A DNA stretch of 64,000 bases from CANLDA01 sp964021645. Its GTDB lineage: Bacteria; Pseudomonadota; Alphaproteobacteria; Rhodobacterales; Rhodobacteraceae. Location: positions 31,594-95,593 of the forward strand of contig CAXIAD010000005.1 of NCBI GenBank assembly GCA_964021645.1, in the 5' to 3' direction. This document shows positions 51,839 to 62,216 of the stretch, piece by piece. The notes below the pieces were generated by a model that saw only the letters and a list, made by a program, of their open reading frames with translations, had not been told where the DNA came from and ran no database searches. The translations under genes and the position numbers were made by a program. Numbering within the stretch: position 1 is the stretch's first letter; every line of letters starts with the position of its first letter.

Positions 51839-52369
51839 ATGGGATTACGTGTAGCTTACGCATGGGTGGCAATTGCATTGTCATTGATGGCGTTCGGCGC
51901 AAATGCGCAGCAAAGCAGCACCAACCAGGTCGCAGCAAAAACCGACTGGAGTGTGTTTGAGGACAAAAGTCCGCGTGAATGCTGGGCCGTCACGACGTTC
52001 AAAGAGAGCGTAAACACCCGCGATGGTCGGGTTGTGGCTGTGCGGCGTGGTGACATTTTGTTCATGGTATTTTACCGCCCAGAAGCGGGCGTAAAGGGAC
52101 AAGTCGGATTTACCGGCGGCTATCCTTTTGCACCGGATTCAACGGTGACACTTGAGGTTGGAGACAGCACGTTTGAGCTGTTTACCGAGGGTGAGTGGGC
52201 TTGGCCTGCCTCTGCTGCGGATGATGCGAAAATCATCACCGCAATGAAGCGAGGCGCAAAAGCCGTGGCATCAGCACGCAGTGGACGCGGAACAAAAACC
52301 GCCGATACATTTTCTCTGCTCGGGTTCACCGCAGCGGTTGAAGACGCCGAGGCGCGCTGTAGCAAATAA
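51839..52369 (+). CDS. Invasion-associated locus B (IalB)-like secreted protein
   Basis: 176 residues. A signal peptide (to about residue 23, ANA-Q) precedes the IalB domain: a CWAVTTFKESVNTRDG strand, YPFAPDSTVTL, and the late RGTKTADTFSLLGFTAA motif, with two cysteines (C-terminal CSK). IalB-like proteins are periplasmic or secreted and common in alphaproteobacteria, with no settled role outside Bartonella invasion. GGAGG lies eight bases before ATG 51839. Confidence 0.8.
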   Translation: MGLRVAYAWVAIALSLMAFGANAQQSSTNQVAAKTDWSVFEDKSPRECWAVTTFKESVNTRDGRVVAVRRGDILFMVFYRPEAGVKGQVGFTGGYPFAPDSTVTLEVGDSTFELFTEGEWAWPASAADDAKIITAMKRGAKAVASARSGRGTKTADTFSLLGFTAAVEDAEARCSK

Positions 52370-52466
52370 GCGTTTGAGTTTGAGGGGTGGCGGAGTCCGC
52401 TGCCCGCAAACCGTAATTTAGCCGCTTTCTTGGTTAATAAACGCACGCATCCCGGAGGTATCCCGA

Positions 52467-53468
52467 ATGCCCGACCCATATATATCAGAAGTAAAATATC
52501 GCGGCGCTGCCGGTGATGATTTTATTGAGGTGGCCGTTGATTCCGGTATCTCTACGTCTGGCATCAGCGTTGTGGTCTATCACCCCAACGGCGGGATACG
52601 CAGCACAAGCGCGCTGGGATCATTGGACGGGACGCAGTTTGGCCACGACATCTATGTGGTAAACACGGGCGTGCACAAAAACGGTGCTATTGCATTGGTG
52701 CAGGACGGGGTTGTTCTTAGTTTTATCTCGTTTGATAGCGCGGTTTCGCCCACAGTTGGCCCAGCGGCGGGGATGACCTCTGTGCAGGTTGGATCAACCG
52801 GCAACAACCAAAATCAATCTATCACCTCAACCGATGGCACATCCTATAGTGCGGGCAGCATCACCGAAAACACCATTCCCTGTTTTTTGCAGGGCACGAT
52901 GATTTGCACCCGCGAGGGCGAAGTGCCGGTTGAGGCCCTGAAACCCGGTGCGCAGATTGTGGTGCGTGACGGCGGGTTTGACACATTACGCTGGATTGGC
53001 CGCACGCAGGTGCAGGCGACTGGTACTGATCTGAAACAAAACGCGCCAATCCGCATTCCCAAAGATACATTTGGCCGTGGTGCCCCGGTGCGGGATTTAT
53101 ACGTTTCGCCAAATCACCGCATCTGGATGAATGATCCAAGTTTTGAATTTTACTTTGCCGAGCGTGAAGTGCTGATTCCGGCCAAACATCTGGTAGGATG
53201 GAAGGGTATTTCGCAGGTCAGCTATGTGCCACGGCCTGAGTATTTTCATCTGTTGTTTGATCAGCACCAGATTGTGGTCAGCGACGGGCTGCAAACCGAA
53301 AGCTTTCACCCCGGCGCATTGTCGACGGGTCAGTTTCAACATGAAACCCGCGATGAATTGCTGCGGTTGTTCCCCGAATTGATCGACCTTGCAGAAACCA
53401 GCGAAACCGCGCGGCATTGTTTACGCGGGTACGAGGTGCCAGTGGCCTTGATGGCGTTGGCAGCCTAG
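52467..53468 (+). CDS. Hint-domain protein with N-terminal beta domain
   Basis: 333 residues. The first ~125 form a beta-sandwich-like domain of unknown family (VKYRGAAGDDFIEVAVDSG), without a signal peptide. The Hint domain starts at IPCFLQGTMICT, with the nucleophile-type cysteine, and has SPNHRIWM with the block-B-like histidine and a late FHLLFDQHQIVV. Hint domains carry out protein splicing or self-cleavage in inteins; in this secreted class their action is unproven. It ends with a 45-residue tail shared with the other Hint proteins of the window. GGAGG precedes ATG 52467. Confidence 0.75.
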   Translation: MPDPYISEVKYRGAAGDDFIEVAVDSGISTSGISVVVYHPNGGIRSTSALGSLDGTQFGHDIYVVNTGVHKNGAIALVQDGVVLSFISFDSAVSPTVGPAAGMTSVQVGSTGNNQNQSITSTDGTSYSAGSITENTIPCFLQGTMICTREGEVPVEALKPGAQIVVRDGGFDTLRWIGRTQVQATGTDLKQNAPIRIPKDTFGRGAPVRDLYVSPNHRIWMNDPSFEFYFAEREVLIPAKHLVGWKGISQVSYVPRPEYFHLLFDQHQIVVSDGLQTESFHPGALSTGQFQHETRDELLRLFPELIDLAETSETARHCLRGYEVPVALMALAA

Positions 53469-53519
53469 GAGCGCGTCTGATCGTGGACGGTTTGCGGGAT
53501 TAACTCGTTTTTCAGCGTT

Positions 53520-53541
53520 CATTTGCATTTCCTTGCAAATG
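53520..53541 (+). other. Hairpin between Hint gene and rlmN
   Basis: CATTTGCA pairs with TGCAAATG around loop TTTCCT, 52 bases after the Hint stop and 38 before the rlmN start. It could end the first transcript or lie in the rlmN leader. Confidence 0.3.
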
Positions 53542-53578
53542 CTGTATCCCTCGCGTCTGATTTCCCGGAGATAACACC

Positions 53579-54760
<1,182 letters not shown>

Positions 54761-54877
54761 CAGCGCACGCTGCGTTTACCGAATGATCACAATTTTTCCT
54801 CTATCCTAACATTGTTTTGGTGAATGTCGCTGTAACACTAGGCACAGTGGTATTTGGTATTCTTGAGGAGTGTGGGA

Positions 54878-55072
54878 ATGTTTGTCTCAACAACAGATGT
54901 GTTTGTCAAAACGCAGATTCGCAGCCTAATTGCGCGTGACCTGACACGGGCACGAAACGACAGCGATTTGCGTCAACGGCTTGCGACCAATGGCTACGGA
55001 TTTCGGGACACAAAACAGGGCAGGATTTTGATAACCCTGCCCCATGGCGTGGAAATACTGCGGCTTTCCTAG
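54878..55072 (+). CDS. Small conserved-looking protein, 64 residues, unknown
   Basis: MFVSTTDVFVKTQIRSLIARDL begins the product: an amphipathic helix followed by a GYGFRDTKQGRILITLPHG beta-hairpin-like end. TTGAGGAG lies about nine bases before ATG 54878. There is no membrane span or signal peptide. I do not recognise a family; the helix-then-hairpin layout would suit a small DNA-binding or regulatory protein. It lies between rlmN and the LOG gene with its own start. Confidence 0.6.
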   Translation: MFVSTTDVFVKTQIRSLIARDLTRARNDSDLRQRLATNGYGFRDTKQGRILITLPHGVEILRLS

Positions 55073-55101
55073 CGTTTAGAGGTTTGCTGCCGTGATAGGT
55101 T

Positions 55102-55944
55102 TTACCGCCCGGGAATTGATTTCCGTGGACCAGTTTCACCCCAATTTTCAATAGTGTCGATCGCCTCTTGTGCGGTTTCAACAAAGCGGAAGAGATCAAG
55201 GTCTTCGGCTGAGATTGTGCCCGCATCGCTAAGCGCCTCCCAGTTGATAATCTTTTCCCAAAACGCCCGACCAAACAGCAGGAACGGCACACGCTCCATG
55301 CGGCCTGTTTGGATGAGGGTCAGGGCCTCGAACATCTCGTCCATGGTGCCAAAGCCGCCGGGAAAGACGCAGATCGCGCGAGCGCGCATCAGGAAATGCA
55401 TCTTACGGATCGCAAAGTAGTGAAAATTGAAACACAGCTCTGGCGTGACGTATTCATTAGGCGCCTGCTCGTGGGGCAACACGATGTTCAGCCCGATTGA
55501 GGCACCACCCGCATCAACCGCGCCGCGATTTCCGGCCTCCATCACACCGGGACCACCGCCCGTGATGATCACATTTTCGCGGCCATAGCTTTCCATGCTT
55601 TTCAGCGTCATCAGGCGGGAAAATTCGCGGGCCTCGTCATAGTGTCTGGATAGGTCGGCCAATGTTTCGGTGCGCGCGGTGTGCTTTTGCGACGGTTCAG
55701 GAATGCGCGCACCGCCAAACAGCACGATCGTGCTTTCGATGCCGCGTTCATCAAGAACCATCTGTGGTTTCAGCAATTCCAACTGCAAGCGCACGGGGCG
55801 CAATTCATCTCGACACAGAAAATCAGCATCTGCAAAGGCCAGACGATAGGCCGGAGCGCGGGTTTGCGGCGTGTCGGGCACGTGCTCGGCGGTGCTGCGA
55901 TCTGCATGTGCGTCGGGGAACGGGGAAAGGCGGTCTTCTTTCAT
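55102..55944 (-). CDS. LOG-family phosphoribohydrolase (TIGR00730 type)
   Basis: 280 residues. The Rossmann-like fold has the LOG motif PGGFGTMDEMFEAL and the upstream GGGPGVMEAGNRGA, together forming the active site. LOG enzymes release free bases from nucleoside 5'-monophosphates, originally cytokinin activation; in bacteria they may clear nucleotides such as AMP. The N-terminal ~70 residues are extra and variable. Divergent from dapD. Confidence 0.85.
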   Translation of the reverse strand: MKEDRLSPFPDAHADRSTAEHVPDTPQTRAPAYRLAFADADFLCRDELRPVRLQLELLKPQMVLDERGIESTIVLFGGARIPEPSQKHTARTETLADLSRHYDEAREFSRLMTLKSMESYGRENVIITGGGPGVMEAGNRGAVDAGGASIGLNIVLPHEQAPNEYVTPELCFNFHYFAIRKMHFLMRARAICVFPGGFGTMDEMFEALTLIQTGRMERVPFLLFGRAFWEKIINWEALSDAGTISAEDLDLFRFVETAQEAIDTIENWGETGPRKSIPGR

Positions 55945-56203
55945 AACTCATACGTCCTTGCTTGCGCGTTTTTCTAATAGCTATCGCCCTTGGACACACA
56001 ACACCAGCGGCAGGTTTTGGCGCGGGGTTGAATTTGATTGGCACCAAAGGGATGGCACCGCAATTGGACAATAAACGGGGGCATTAATCCTTGTTGATGC
56101 AAGTTTGCGCCGGACCTGTCTGGTTAAAGGTCGTAAAGCTAGGTGACGCGGAGGCAGGCATTCGCTATGAAAGCTCAAATCTGTTGATATCGGAGCCTGA
56201 AAA

Positions 56204-57031
56204 ATGTCCAATGCCCAACTGGAAACCGCAATCGAAGCCGCATGGGAGGCCCGCGATAGCATCACACCAGCCACCACTGGTGAAGCACGCGACGCCATCG
56301 AAAACACGCTGAATGCGCTGGATAGCGGCAAGCTGCGGGTTGCCGAAAAACAAGACGACGGTTCTTGGCACGTGAACCAGTGGGCCAAAAAAGCCGTTTT
56401 GCTAGGGTTCCGCATCAAAGACATGGAAATCCATTCCGGTGGCGCGCAAGGCGGCGGTTGGTGGGACAAGGTCGATAGCAAATTCGCAGGCTGGGATGAA
56501 AGCAACTGGCGCGAAGCCGGGTTCCGCGCAGTACCAAACTGCGTTGTCCGCAAATCCGCCTATATCGCGCCGGGCGTGGTTTTGATGCCATCCTTTGTCA
56601 ATCTGGGCGCACACGTCGGCGAAGGCACCATGGTTGATACATGGGCGACCGTTGGTTCCTGCGCACAAATCGGTAAAAACGTGCACCTGTCAGGCGGCGT
56701 TGGCATCGGCGGCGTTCTAGAGCCAATGCAAGCTGGCCCCACAATCATCGAGGACCACTGCTTTATCGGAGCGCGGTCTGAGGTGGTTGAAGGCTGTATC
56801 GTGCGTGAAGGCGCGGTTCTGGGCATGGGCGTTTACATCGGCCAGTCGACAAAAATCGTGGATCGTGAAACCGGCGAAGTAATGTACGGCGAAGTACCGC
56901 CATATTCGGTGGTTGTGTCTGGTTCATTGCCAACGAAAAACAACATGTCGCTGTATTGCGCTGTGATTGTGAAGCGTGTGGATGAACGGACACGTTCAAA
57001 GACCGCGATCAACGAGTTGCTGCGCGACTAA
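56204..57031 (+). CDS. dapD: Tetrahydrodipicolinate N-succinyltransferase
   Basis: 275 residues. An N-terminal helical domain precedes a left-handed beta-helix with hexapeptide repeats (IAPGVVLMPSFVNLGAHVG and beyond) and a C-terminal domain with SLPTKNNMSLYCAVIVKR. It is the succinylase-branch enzyme of lysine/DAP synthesis. CGGAG precedes ATG 56204. In many relatives dapE is close by; here dapE lies five kilobases downstream, across three Hint genes and one small gene. A good terminator follows. Confidence 0.95.
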   Translation: MSNAQLETAIEAAWEARDSITPATTGEARDAIENTLNALDSGKLRVAEKQDDGSWHVNQWAKKAVLLGFRIKDMEIHSGGAQGGGWWDKVDSKFAGWDESNWREAGFRAVPNCVVRKSAYIAPGVVLMPSFVNLGAHVGEGTMVDTWATVGSCAQIGKNVHLSGGVGIGGVLEPMQAGPTIIEDHCFIGARSEVVEGCIVREGAVLGMGVYIGQSTKIVDRETGEVMYGEVPPYSVVVSGSLPTKNNMSLYCAVIVKRVDERTRSKTAINELLRD

Positions 57032-57051
57032 TTTCCACCATCAGAATACCG

Positions 57052-57080
57052 AAAGCGCCCGCTAATATGCGGGCGTTTTT
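57052..57080 (+). terminator. Intrinsic terminator after dapD
   Basis: CGCCCGC (57056-57062) pairs with GCGGGCG (57069-57075), loop TAATAT, followed by TTTTT. On the plus strand this is a textbook terminator; AAA on the other side also makes it usable for the opposing gene. Confidence 0.8.
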
Positions 57081-57104
57081 GCATTCTATACATAGGCATT
57101 TTGT

Positions 57105-58688
57105 TTAGCCGACAAGCAGTGCCTTGCATTCAAAACTGCGCAGTGCGACGCGCGCGGTCGGGCCATAACCAAAGCCGGTCATCGCATCCTGACAGGGCAT
57201 AAGCCGCAGGATTTCTTCGCGGGTTTCTGCATCAAAACCATCAAATGTTTCGCGGCCCGGATGATAGCTTTCGCTTTCTAGGCCATTGGCGCGAATGATC
57301 TCATGTTGGTCAAAAAGCACATGGTAGTAGATCACGGTCGCGCCATCTTCGCGGCGGCGCACGGTGCTATCGTTGATCAAATCCTTGGCCTTGATCAACA
57401 CCTCAGACGCGCCAAACAACAGCTCTGCGCGCGTGGATTTTACGAGAACGCGGTGATTGGGTGACAGCGCCACCTTGGCGTGGTGGCCCAAGGCCCCGGC
57501 AGCAAATTCAATCGGTGCATCATTGCCCCATGCCACACGACGCGACGAGCCCATCCAGCGAATCGGTTGCGGACCGTGATCACGTGTCAGGACCATGCTG
57601 CCAACCTCTAGCTCCTCAATAAGGGTTTGGCCGTCGGGCGTATCAATCAACGCGCCCTGAACAAAACAGGGCACTGTGGTGAGGTTGATGAACCCGATAT
57701 CGGTATTCCCATCCTCGTCAGAGACCTGATAAGACAGCACATTTGTTTCATCATCCCCATCAGAGACCACGGTTATCGTGCCATCACCATTCAGGGTAAT
57801 TTGCTCACCCGTTGCGAGGGTGATCACATCCCCGGCGGACACCGGATTGCCATTGATTGCGGTGATGGTCAGGGTACCACCGCCGGTGGACACATCATTT
57901 GCAAGGATATCGAAGGTTTCAGGCGCGGTGCCCGATACCTCAAGTGTATCATCGCCCGCCACCAATGCGGTTTGTATCGAATCGCCCGCGATCATCAGAT
58001 TACTGTCGTAAGCGCTGTCTCCGCCATCGGCGATGCCAATTTTGATGGTATTGATTTCGCCCGGCGTTACCGGTGCCTTGAGTGTCAGAGTGACGGTCAG
58101 CCCGTCCATCTCTGTGTTGTAATCCTCATCATCGGAAGGGTTATCAAGGTAGAGGTTTTCGTTGCTTTCATCATTGATGTTATTGATCGTGATATCGCCA
58201 TCACCAATCGTAAGCGTGGCCTGCTCGCCGTTCACAAATATGCCGACAACATCATTGAACCCTGAATTGACGTATTCCAAATACTCCTCCGATGAGAAGG
58301 TGATCTGCATCGTCAGTTCGCTGCCTTGGGGAATAAATTTCGCCTCGAATATGGCGGCGTCATAGGTGGAAACGCCTGAAATATCAGACAAATCCGAATC
58401 GCCGGCACCGCCATGATTGGTTGTGGTGGAGGCGGATGAATTCACATCCCCCGAACTGTTGGTGACATCAACCGCATTCCCCGTCGAAAGGATAACACCC
58501 GTATCAGAAGGGGTGACGCCGGGTGCCACACTATCCCCGTTGGTGTAAATACCGGAGGCAGAGCCGGCGCCAGAATAGCTGGCAGATTCGATTTGAATAC
58601 CAGAGCCGAACATGTTTTCCGCCATATCCATGGCAGTGGCTGAGGTATCAATTGGTAGTTCAGAAGCAACAGGCATGACCGATCCCAT
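57105..58688 (-). CDS. Choice-of-anchor-L plus Hint protein (copy 1)
   Basis: About 527 residues. The N-terminal ~200 residues are a choice-of-anchor-L domain (SELPIDTSATAMDMAENMFG, GVILSTGNAVDV, FIPQGSELTMQITFSSEEYLE shown in parts). A linker and a cadherin-like beta region follow. The Hint domain begins with VPCFVQGALIDT and contains SPNHRVLV and YHVLFDQHEII. There is no signal peptide, and the C-terminal tail resembles the other Hint proteins, so type I-like secretion is possible. Start uncertain: ATG 58688 or 58676. Converges on dapD across a shared terminator. Confidence 0.8.
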   Translation of the reverse strand: MGSVMPVASELPIDTSATAMDMAENMFGSGIQIESASYSGAGSASGIYTNGDSVAPGVTPSDTGVILSTGNAVDVTNSSGDVNSSASTTTNHGGAGDSDLSDISGVSTYDAAIFEAKFIPQGSELTMQITFSSEEYLEYVNSGFNDVVGIFVNGEQATLTIGDGDITINNINDESNENLYLDNPSDDEDYNTEMDGLTVTLTLKAPVTPGEINTIKIGIADGGDSAYDSNLMIAGDSIQTALVAGDDTLEVSGTAPETFDILANDVSTGGGTLTITAINGNPVSAGDVITLATGEQITLNGDGTITVVSDGDDETNVLSYQVSDEDGNTDIGFINLTTVPCFVQGALIDTPDGQTLIEELEVGSMVLTRDHGPQPIRWMGSSRRVAWGNDAPIEFAAGALGHHAKVALSPNHRVLVKSTRAELLFGASEVLIKAKDLINDSTVRRREDGATVIYYHVLFDQHEIIRANGLESESYHPGRETFDGFDAETREEILRLMPCQDAMTGFGYGPTARVALRSFECKALLVG

Positions 58689-58873
58689 AATTAACTCATA
58701 CAGAGTCGTATCTGGGAACCTTTCAGATTTCCTTTGGACCCCGCGCAAATGTCGATCAAAGCGTCAGGTATTTAGCACAAATTTGAATGACCCCGCCCGA
58801 GAGGTTTGGCGCGCCGCAATTTCGCATGCACAGATGGTTGACCAAAACCCCTCTGACGCGATAAGGGCACGCC

Positions 58874-59236
58874 ATGGAAGAGAAGAAAAAGATATCACGC
58901 CAGCAGGTCTATACTTTGCTTGTTCAAATTGGACGCAAAGAGGGTGACGGGCTGCCCCCCGATGCCACCGGTGGTGCGCTGATGATTTACGCCAGCGGCG
59001 TGGATGAGGGCGAAGCTGTGCGCGAAACCGTGGCCATTCTAAAGCAGGCCGATTTGGCCCCGCTGGATGTCACTGGGTATGGCACGCTGTCAGAGCGCGA
59101 AGAACAGGGTCACGAGATTGATCATGAAGAACGCGAATTGATGACACGCGCGCTTAAGGAAAACTCTGTTGTTGTGGCGCAGATGACGCCGTTCTTTCAG
59201 GGTGAAGAAAGTGCCGAAAGCACGATGATCCACTAA
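58874..59236 (+). CDS. Unknown 120-residue protein between the Hint genes
   Basis: Soluble, acidic overall, with a basic N-terminus (MEEKKKISRQQVYTLLVQIG) and an alpha/beta pattern: GGALMIYASGVDEG, then AVRETVAILKQADLAPLDVTG. The charged tail ends in a long helix. AAGGG precedes ATG 58874. I recognise no domain. It is on the opposite strand from the Hint genes and runs convergent with the degenerate Hint gene, ending 16 bases from that gene's stop. Function and link to the Hint proteins are unknown. Confidence 0.65.
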   Translation: MEEKKKISRQQVYTLLVQIGRKEGDGLPPDATGGALMIYASGVDEGEAVRETVAILKQADLAPLDVTGYGTLSEREEQGHEIDHEERELMTRALKENSVVVAQMTPFFQGEESAESTMIH

Positions 59237-59252
59237 GGTATCTGCGGTGCCT

Positions 59253-60347
59253 TCAGGCGGCGCGTTCCTCGGCCAAAGTGATGGCATCAAAGGGGCGCAG
59301 AACCGGATAGGCCGTCACCGAATGATCCGGCAAAAGCGCGCGTTCAAACCCGGACAGCAAGCTTTCTGCAAGCAAGTTTGGCTTGCGCCTAATGCGCCCG
59401 ATATCCAAACTTTCGACGGCAGTGCCCGCGGCAATCACTGCCTCGTGGTCGGGCAGCAGAATCTGAGAATAGGTGACGACGGCGTGGCCCTTTTCGTACA
59501 CGGCAGCGGTGCCATTTACGACGTGGCGCGCCGGAACCAAGACCCGCTCTGTTCCAAACATATACTCTACGCGCGATCCGCCCATGACCAGCCGCTGCAA
59601 GGGGCCAACGATGACATCGCGTTGCAGCTCAAAGTAGGGGTGGCGCAGGCGCACTGGCTCAAACGTGCCGCGTGCGGGAACGGTGCGGTGGACCATTTGC
59701 AAAATCGGTAGAATATTGCCGTCATCCGAGGTGACAACATCGCCACGTTTCAGTTTGCCAACGGGCCTGTACCCGCTGGGCGTAAGAATTGGGGTGGTCG
59801 CGGTCAATGAGGGTGTGGGGCCAATCGGCTCGACCCGGTCAGACACAGCAAAGAACACCACATCATCATCCATCCTGCGCAACCCGGGGGTGCTGGTCAT
59901 TTCCTTGATATCCGCAAGATACAAGGGTTTTGGCGACTTCAAGATCAAACTGACGAGGCGGGTCGTGCCGGGGAATTCCACAGAAAGGCGGCCCCATTTG
60001 CGCGGTGCATCCCAGCTGTAAGTGATCCGAACAACATCGGTTCTGGTCTGCACCGGATGATCGAGGGCTGCGTGAAACACCTGATTGCCTTGGGTGATGA
60101 CAAGCACAATGCCCCCGCCCGGAACCGCCTGAAGGGTGATGCCGCTTTTCCATGGGTGCGCACGGTGATAGCCCAGCAAATCCTGCAACCTACCCTGCGC
60201 TGACAGGTAGGTTTCCAGCATGATACTGCCACGCGGAAGAAACCGGTTCACATCATCGGTTGACGCGTCGGGCGCGCCTTTGCCAGCGTGAAGCCCTTGG
60301 GCACAAAACAGGTTTTGCGCGTGATCTGCTATGGCGATCCAAGTCAT
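59253..60347 (-). CDS. Hint-like protein lacking the catalytic residues
   Basis: 364 residues. The N-terminal ~150 look like a laminin-G/concanavalin-like beta domain (ITYSWDAPRKWGRLSVE). The C-terminal ~190 follow the Hint fold, but the starting cysteine is replaced (TATTPILTPSG instead of PCFVxGTLI), and the conserved SPxHR is GPLQR. It therefore should not splice or self-cleave. Its ATG directly abuts the stop of the upstream anchor-L/Hint gene (TGAATG), making a two-gene operon. It may be a structural partner or receptor of the active paralogue. Confidence 0.65.
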   Translation of the reverse strand: MTWIAIADHAQNLFCAQGLHAGKGAPDASTDDVNRFLPRGSIMLETYLSAQGRLQDLLGYHRAHPWKSGITLQAVPGGGIVLVITQGNQVFHAALDHPVQTRTDVVRITYSWDAPRKWGRLSVEFPGTTRLVSLILKSPKPLYLADIKEMTSTPGLRRMDDDVVFFAVSDRVEPIGPTPSLTATTPILTPSGYRPVGKLKRGDVVTSDDGNILPILQMVHRTVPARGTFEPVRLRHPYFELQRDVIVGPLQRLVMGGSRVEYMFGTERVLVPARHVVNGTAAVYEKGHAVVTYSQILLPDHEAVIAAGTAVESLDIGRIRRKPNLLAESLLSGFERALLPDHSVTAYPVLRPFDAITLAEERAA

Positions 60348-61916
60348 TCAGGCAACCTGTGCCTCCTGCGCCAAAAGCTCTGCTTCGAACCGTTTCAATG
60401 TGCGCCGCGCGGCCGGGCTGTAACCCTCGCCAGACTCGGGGTCGATTTCGGGGAAGAGGGCGTAAATCTCGGCTGCGACCTCTGCTTCCAGACAGTTTTT
60501 GGTTTGCGGGCCGGGCAGGAAACTTTCGGTGGCGAGGCCTTCGGAAAACACGATTTGGTGGCGGTCAAACAGGAGATGCAGATAGTTGACATCCCCGCCA
60601 CTGACGCGCCGAATTGTGCGATCGTTGACCAAATCCTTGGCCGCGACAAGAACCTCGCTTTCGCCAAAGAGCAGCTCTGCGACGCAATCACGGATCAACA
60701 CCCGGTGCAGCGGAGAAACCAGCAATTCATCATGATGGCCAAGCGTGTTGGGCGCGATACGGATGGGGGCAAAATCACCTGTTGCAGGCACAGTTCTGGT
60801 GCCGACCCAACGCAGGGGTTGCGGGCCATCGTCATAGGTTTCCACCAGATCGCCGACTTGCAGATCCTCAACCGGGAATTCTCCGTTTGGGGTGCGGATC
60901 AGCGTTCCGGCAACAAAGCAGGGCACCGAACTAACCGTGACAATCCCGGTATCGGCATTGGTGCCGTCATCAATCCCGTAGGTGAAAGTGAAATCTTCGT
61001 TGGTGCCGTCCCCAACAAGGGTGATCGAGCCATCGGCATTGAGGGTGGCAGTCTGACCGGTGGTCAAGGTAACCGTGGTGCCCACAACAACGGCAACATT
61101 GTTGATATGCGTCACCGTCAACGACCCAGCCGAGGTATCATTACCAAGAACATCAATGGTCTTGGTTTGGTTCGCGGTCAGATGGGTCGAATCGTCATGG
61201 GCAATCACGGCGGTCTGCACCGAGCCGCCCGCAATAATCAGAGTCGAATCATAGCTGGAATCCGACACATCCGCGATGCCAATGCGGATAGAGTTCAACA
61301 CGCCGTCATACACCGGAATGGTCAACGTCATTGTCACGGTGAACCCGTCCATCTCGGTGTTGAACTGGCTGGAGGTATTGTCGTTATAGAGGTTCTGATT
61401 ATTGGTCGAGTTGATGTTACCGGGATCGGAATCGCCGTTGCCAACTGCCAAGGGAACCTCGACCCCATTGATCCAAACGCCGACCGCATCCTGATAAACG
61501 GAATTTGTATACTCTGGGTACTCATCAGAGGCGAAAACGAATTGCATCGTCATCGTGTCCCCGGTGGGAATGAAATCAACATCCAGAATGGCGGCGTCGT
61601 AGGTATTTGTTCCGGCAAGGGCGTTGAAATCGGAATCGTTATCCACACCATTGGTATTGCGGGAGGTGCTGCTGCTTTGGTTGGCGTTGCCGTTTCGGTT
61701 GGTAAAGCTGCTAAGACGGCCCGTGGACAACATGACACCGGTATCACCCGGCGTCACTTCTCCCGACACGGCATCCCCGTCAGAATAGGTTCCTGACGAG
61801 CGATTGTCGCCAGTATAGCTGGCGTTGATGACTGTTACGCCGTCACCAAAGATTTCGTTCGCCATGTCAGTGGCGGACGCACCTGTATCAATGGGTAATT
61901 CTGATGCCGCTACCAT
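60348..61916 (-). CDS. Choice-of-anchor-L plus Hint protein (copy 2)
   Basis: 522 residues, paralogous to the 57.1-58.7 kb gene: the anchor-L domain at the front (SELPIDTGASATDMANEIFG, GVMLSTGRLSSFT, TMQFVFASDEYPEYT), a cadherin-like middle, then Hint starting VPCFVAGTLIRT with SPLHRVLI and a late FDRHQIVF. It keeps the cysteine and histidine. GAGG precedes ATG 61916, but both lie inside a long hairpin. It ends directly against the next gene's ATG. No signal peptide; secretion by a C-terminal signal is possible. Confidence 0.8.
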   Translation of the reverse strand: MVAASELPIDTGASATDMANEIFGDGVTVINASYTGDNRSSGTYSDGDAVSGEVTPGDTGVMLSTGRLSSFTNRNGNANQSSSTSRNTNGVDNDSDFNALAGTNTYDAAILDVDFIPTGDTMTMQFVFASDEYPEYTNSVYQDAVGVWINGVEVPLAVGNGDSDPGNINSTNNQNLYNDNTSSQFNTEMDGFTVTMTLTIPVYDGVLNSIRIGIADVSDSSYDSTLIIAGGSVQTAVIAHDDSTHLTANQTKTIDVLGNDTSAGSLTVTHINNVAVVVGTTVTLTTGQTATLNADGSITLVGDGTNEDFTFTYGIDDGTNADTGIVTVSSVPCFVAGTLIRTPNGEFPVEDLQVGDLVETYDDGPQPLRWVGTRTVPATGDFAPIRIAPNTLGHHDELLVSPLHRVLIRDCVAELLFGESEVLVAAKDLVNDRTIRRVSGGDVNYLHLLFDRHQIVFSEGLATESFLPGPQTKNCLEAEVAAEIYALFPEIDPESGEGYSPAARRTLKRFEAELLAQEAQVA

Positions 61917-61948
61917 TTCTGCCTCAAATTCCCGATTTGCGGCAGAAA
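61914..61948 (-). promoter_or_regulatory. Start-codon-occluding hairpin of the anchor-L/Hint gene
   Basis: In the mRNA, UUUCUGCC (61948-61941) pairs with GGCAGAAA, whose end is the A of the start codon, and the inner CAAAU pairs with AUUUG around loop CGGGA. One mismatch separates the two stems. The GAGG ribosome site is in the 3' arm. Thirteen pairs would hide both site and start unless the RNA opens. Confidence 0.5.
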
Positions 61949-62216
61949 CGCATACAGTAGCCGGGGTTTCCCGACTCAACTCCGTGATTTTTCACGTAAG
62001 TCTGGCCTTGTTTTTCAGGCCTTCACTGCTGTTTGCCCTGCCTCGGGTCATATTATTACCCTACGACTAACACAGTTTTGCCCCAGTTGTTACCTTTTTG
62101 CCGAACCCGGCGGCCAAATTATCGTGTGCGTTGCGCTTTCTAAGTCACATTTGCGCCTCCGGCCAAAGAGCAGTAGGGATTATCCCGAGCAAAACCGACG
62201 AAATGCCGAGGATTTC
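61949..62216. other. Divergent region between Hint operon and dapE
   Basis: 268 bases with AT-rich stretches near 62040-62100. Probably holds both promoters; no further structure or gene recognised. Confidence 0.3.

Noticed and set aside
60288..61796. A 502-codon open frame on the plus strand opposite the anchor-L/Hint gene
   Set aside because: It is antisense to a clear protein with family motifs and shows no domains, start site or natural codon pattern; it is a shadow of biased codon usage.
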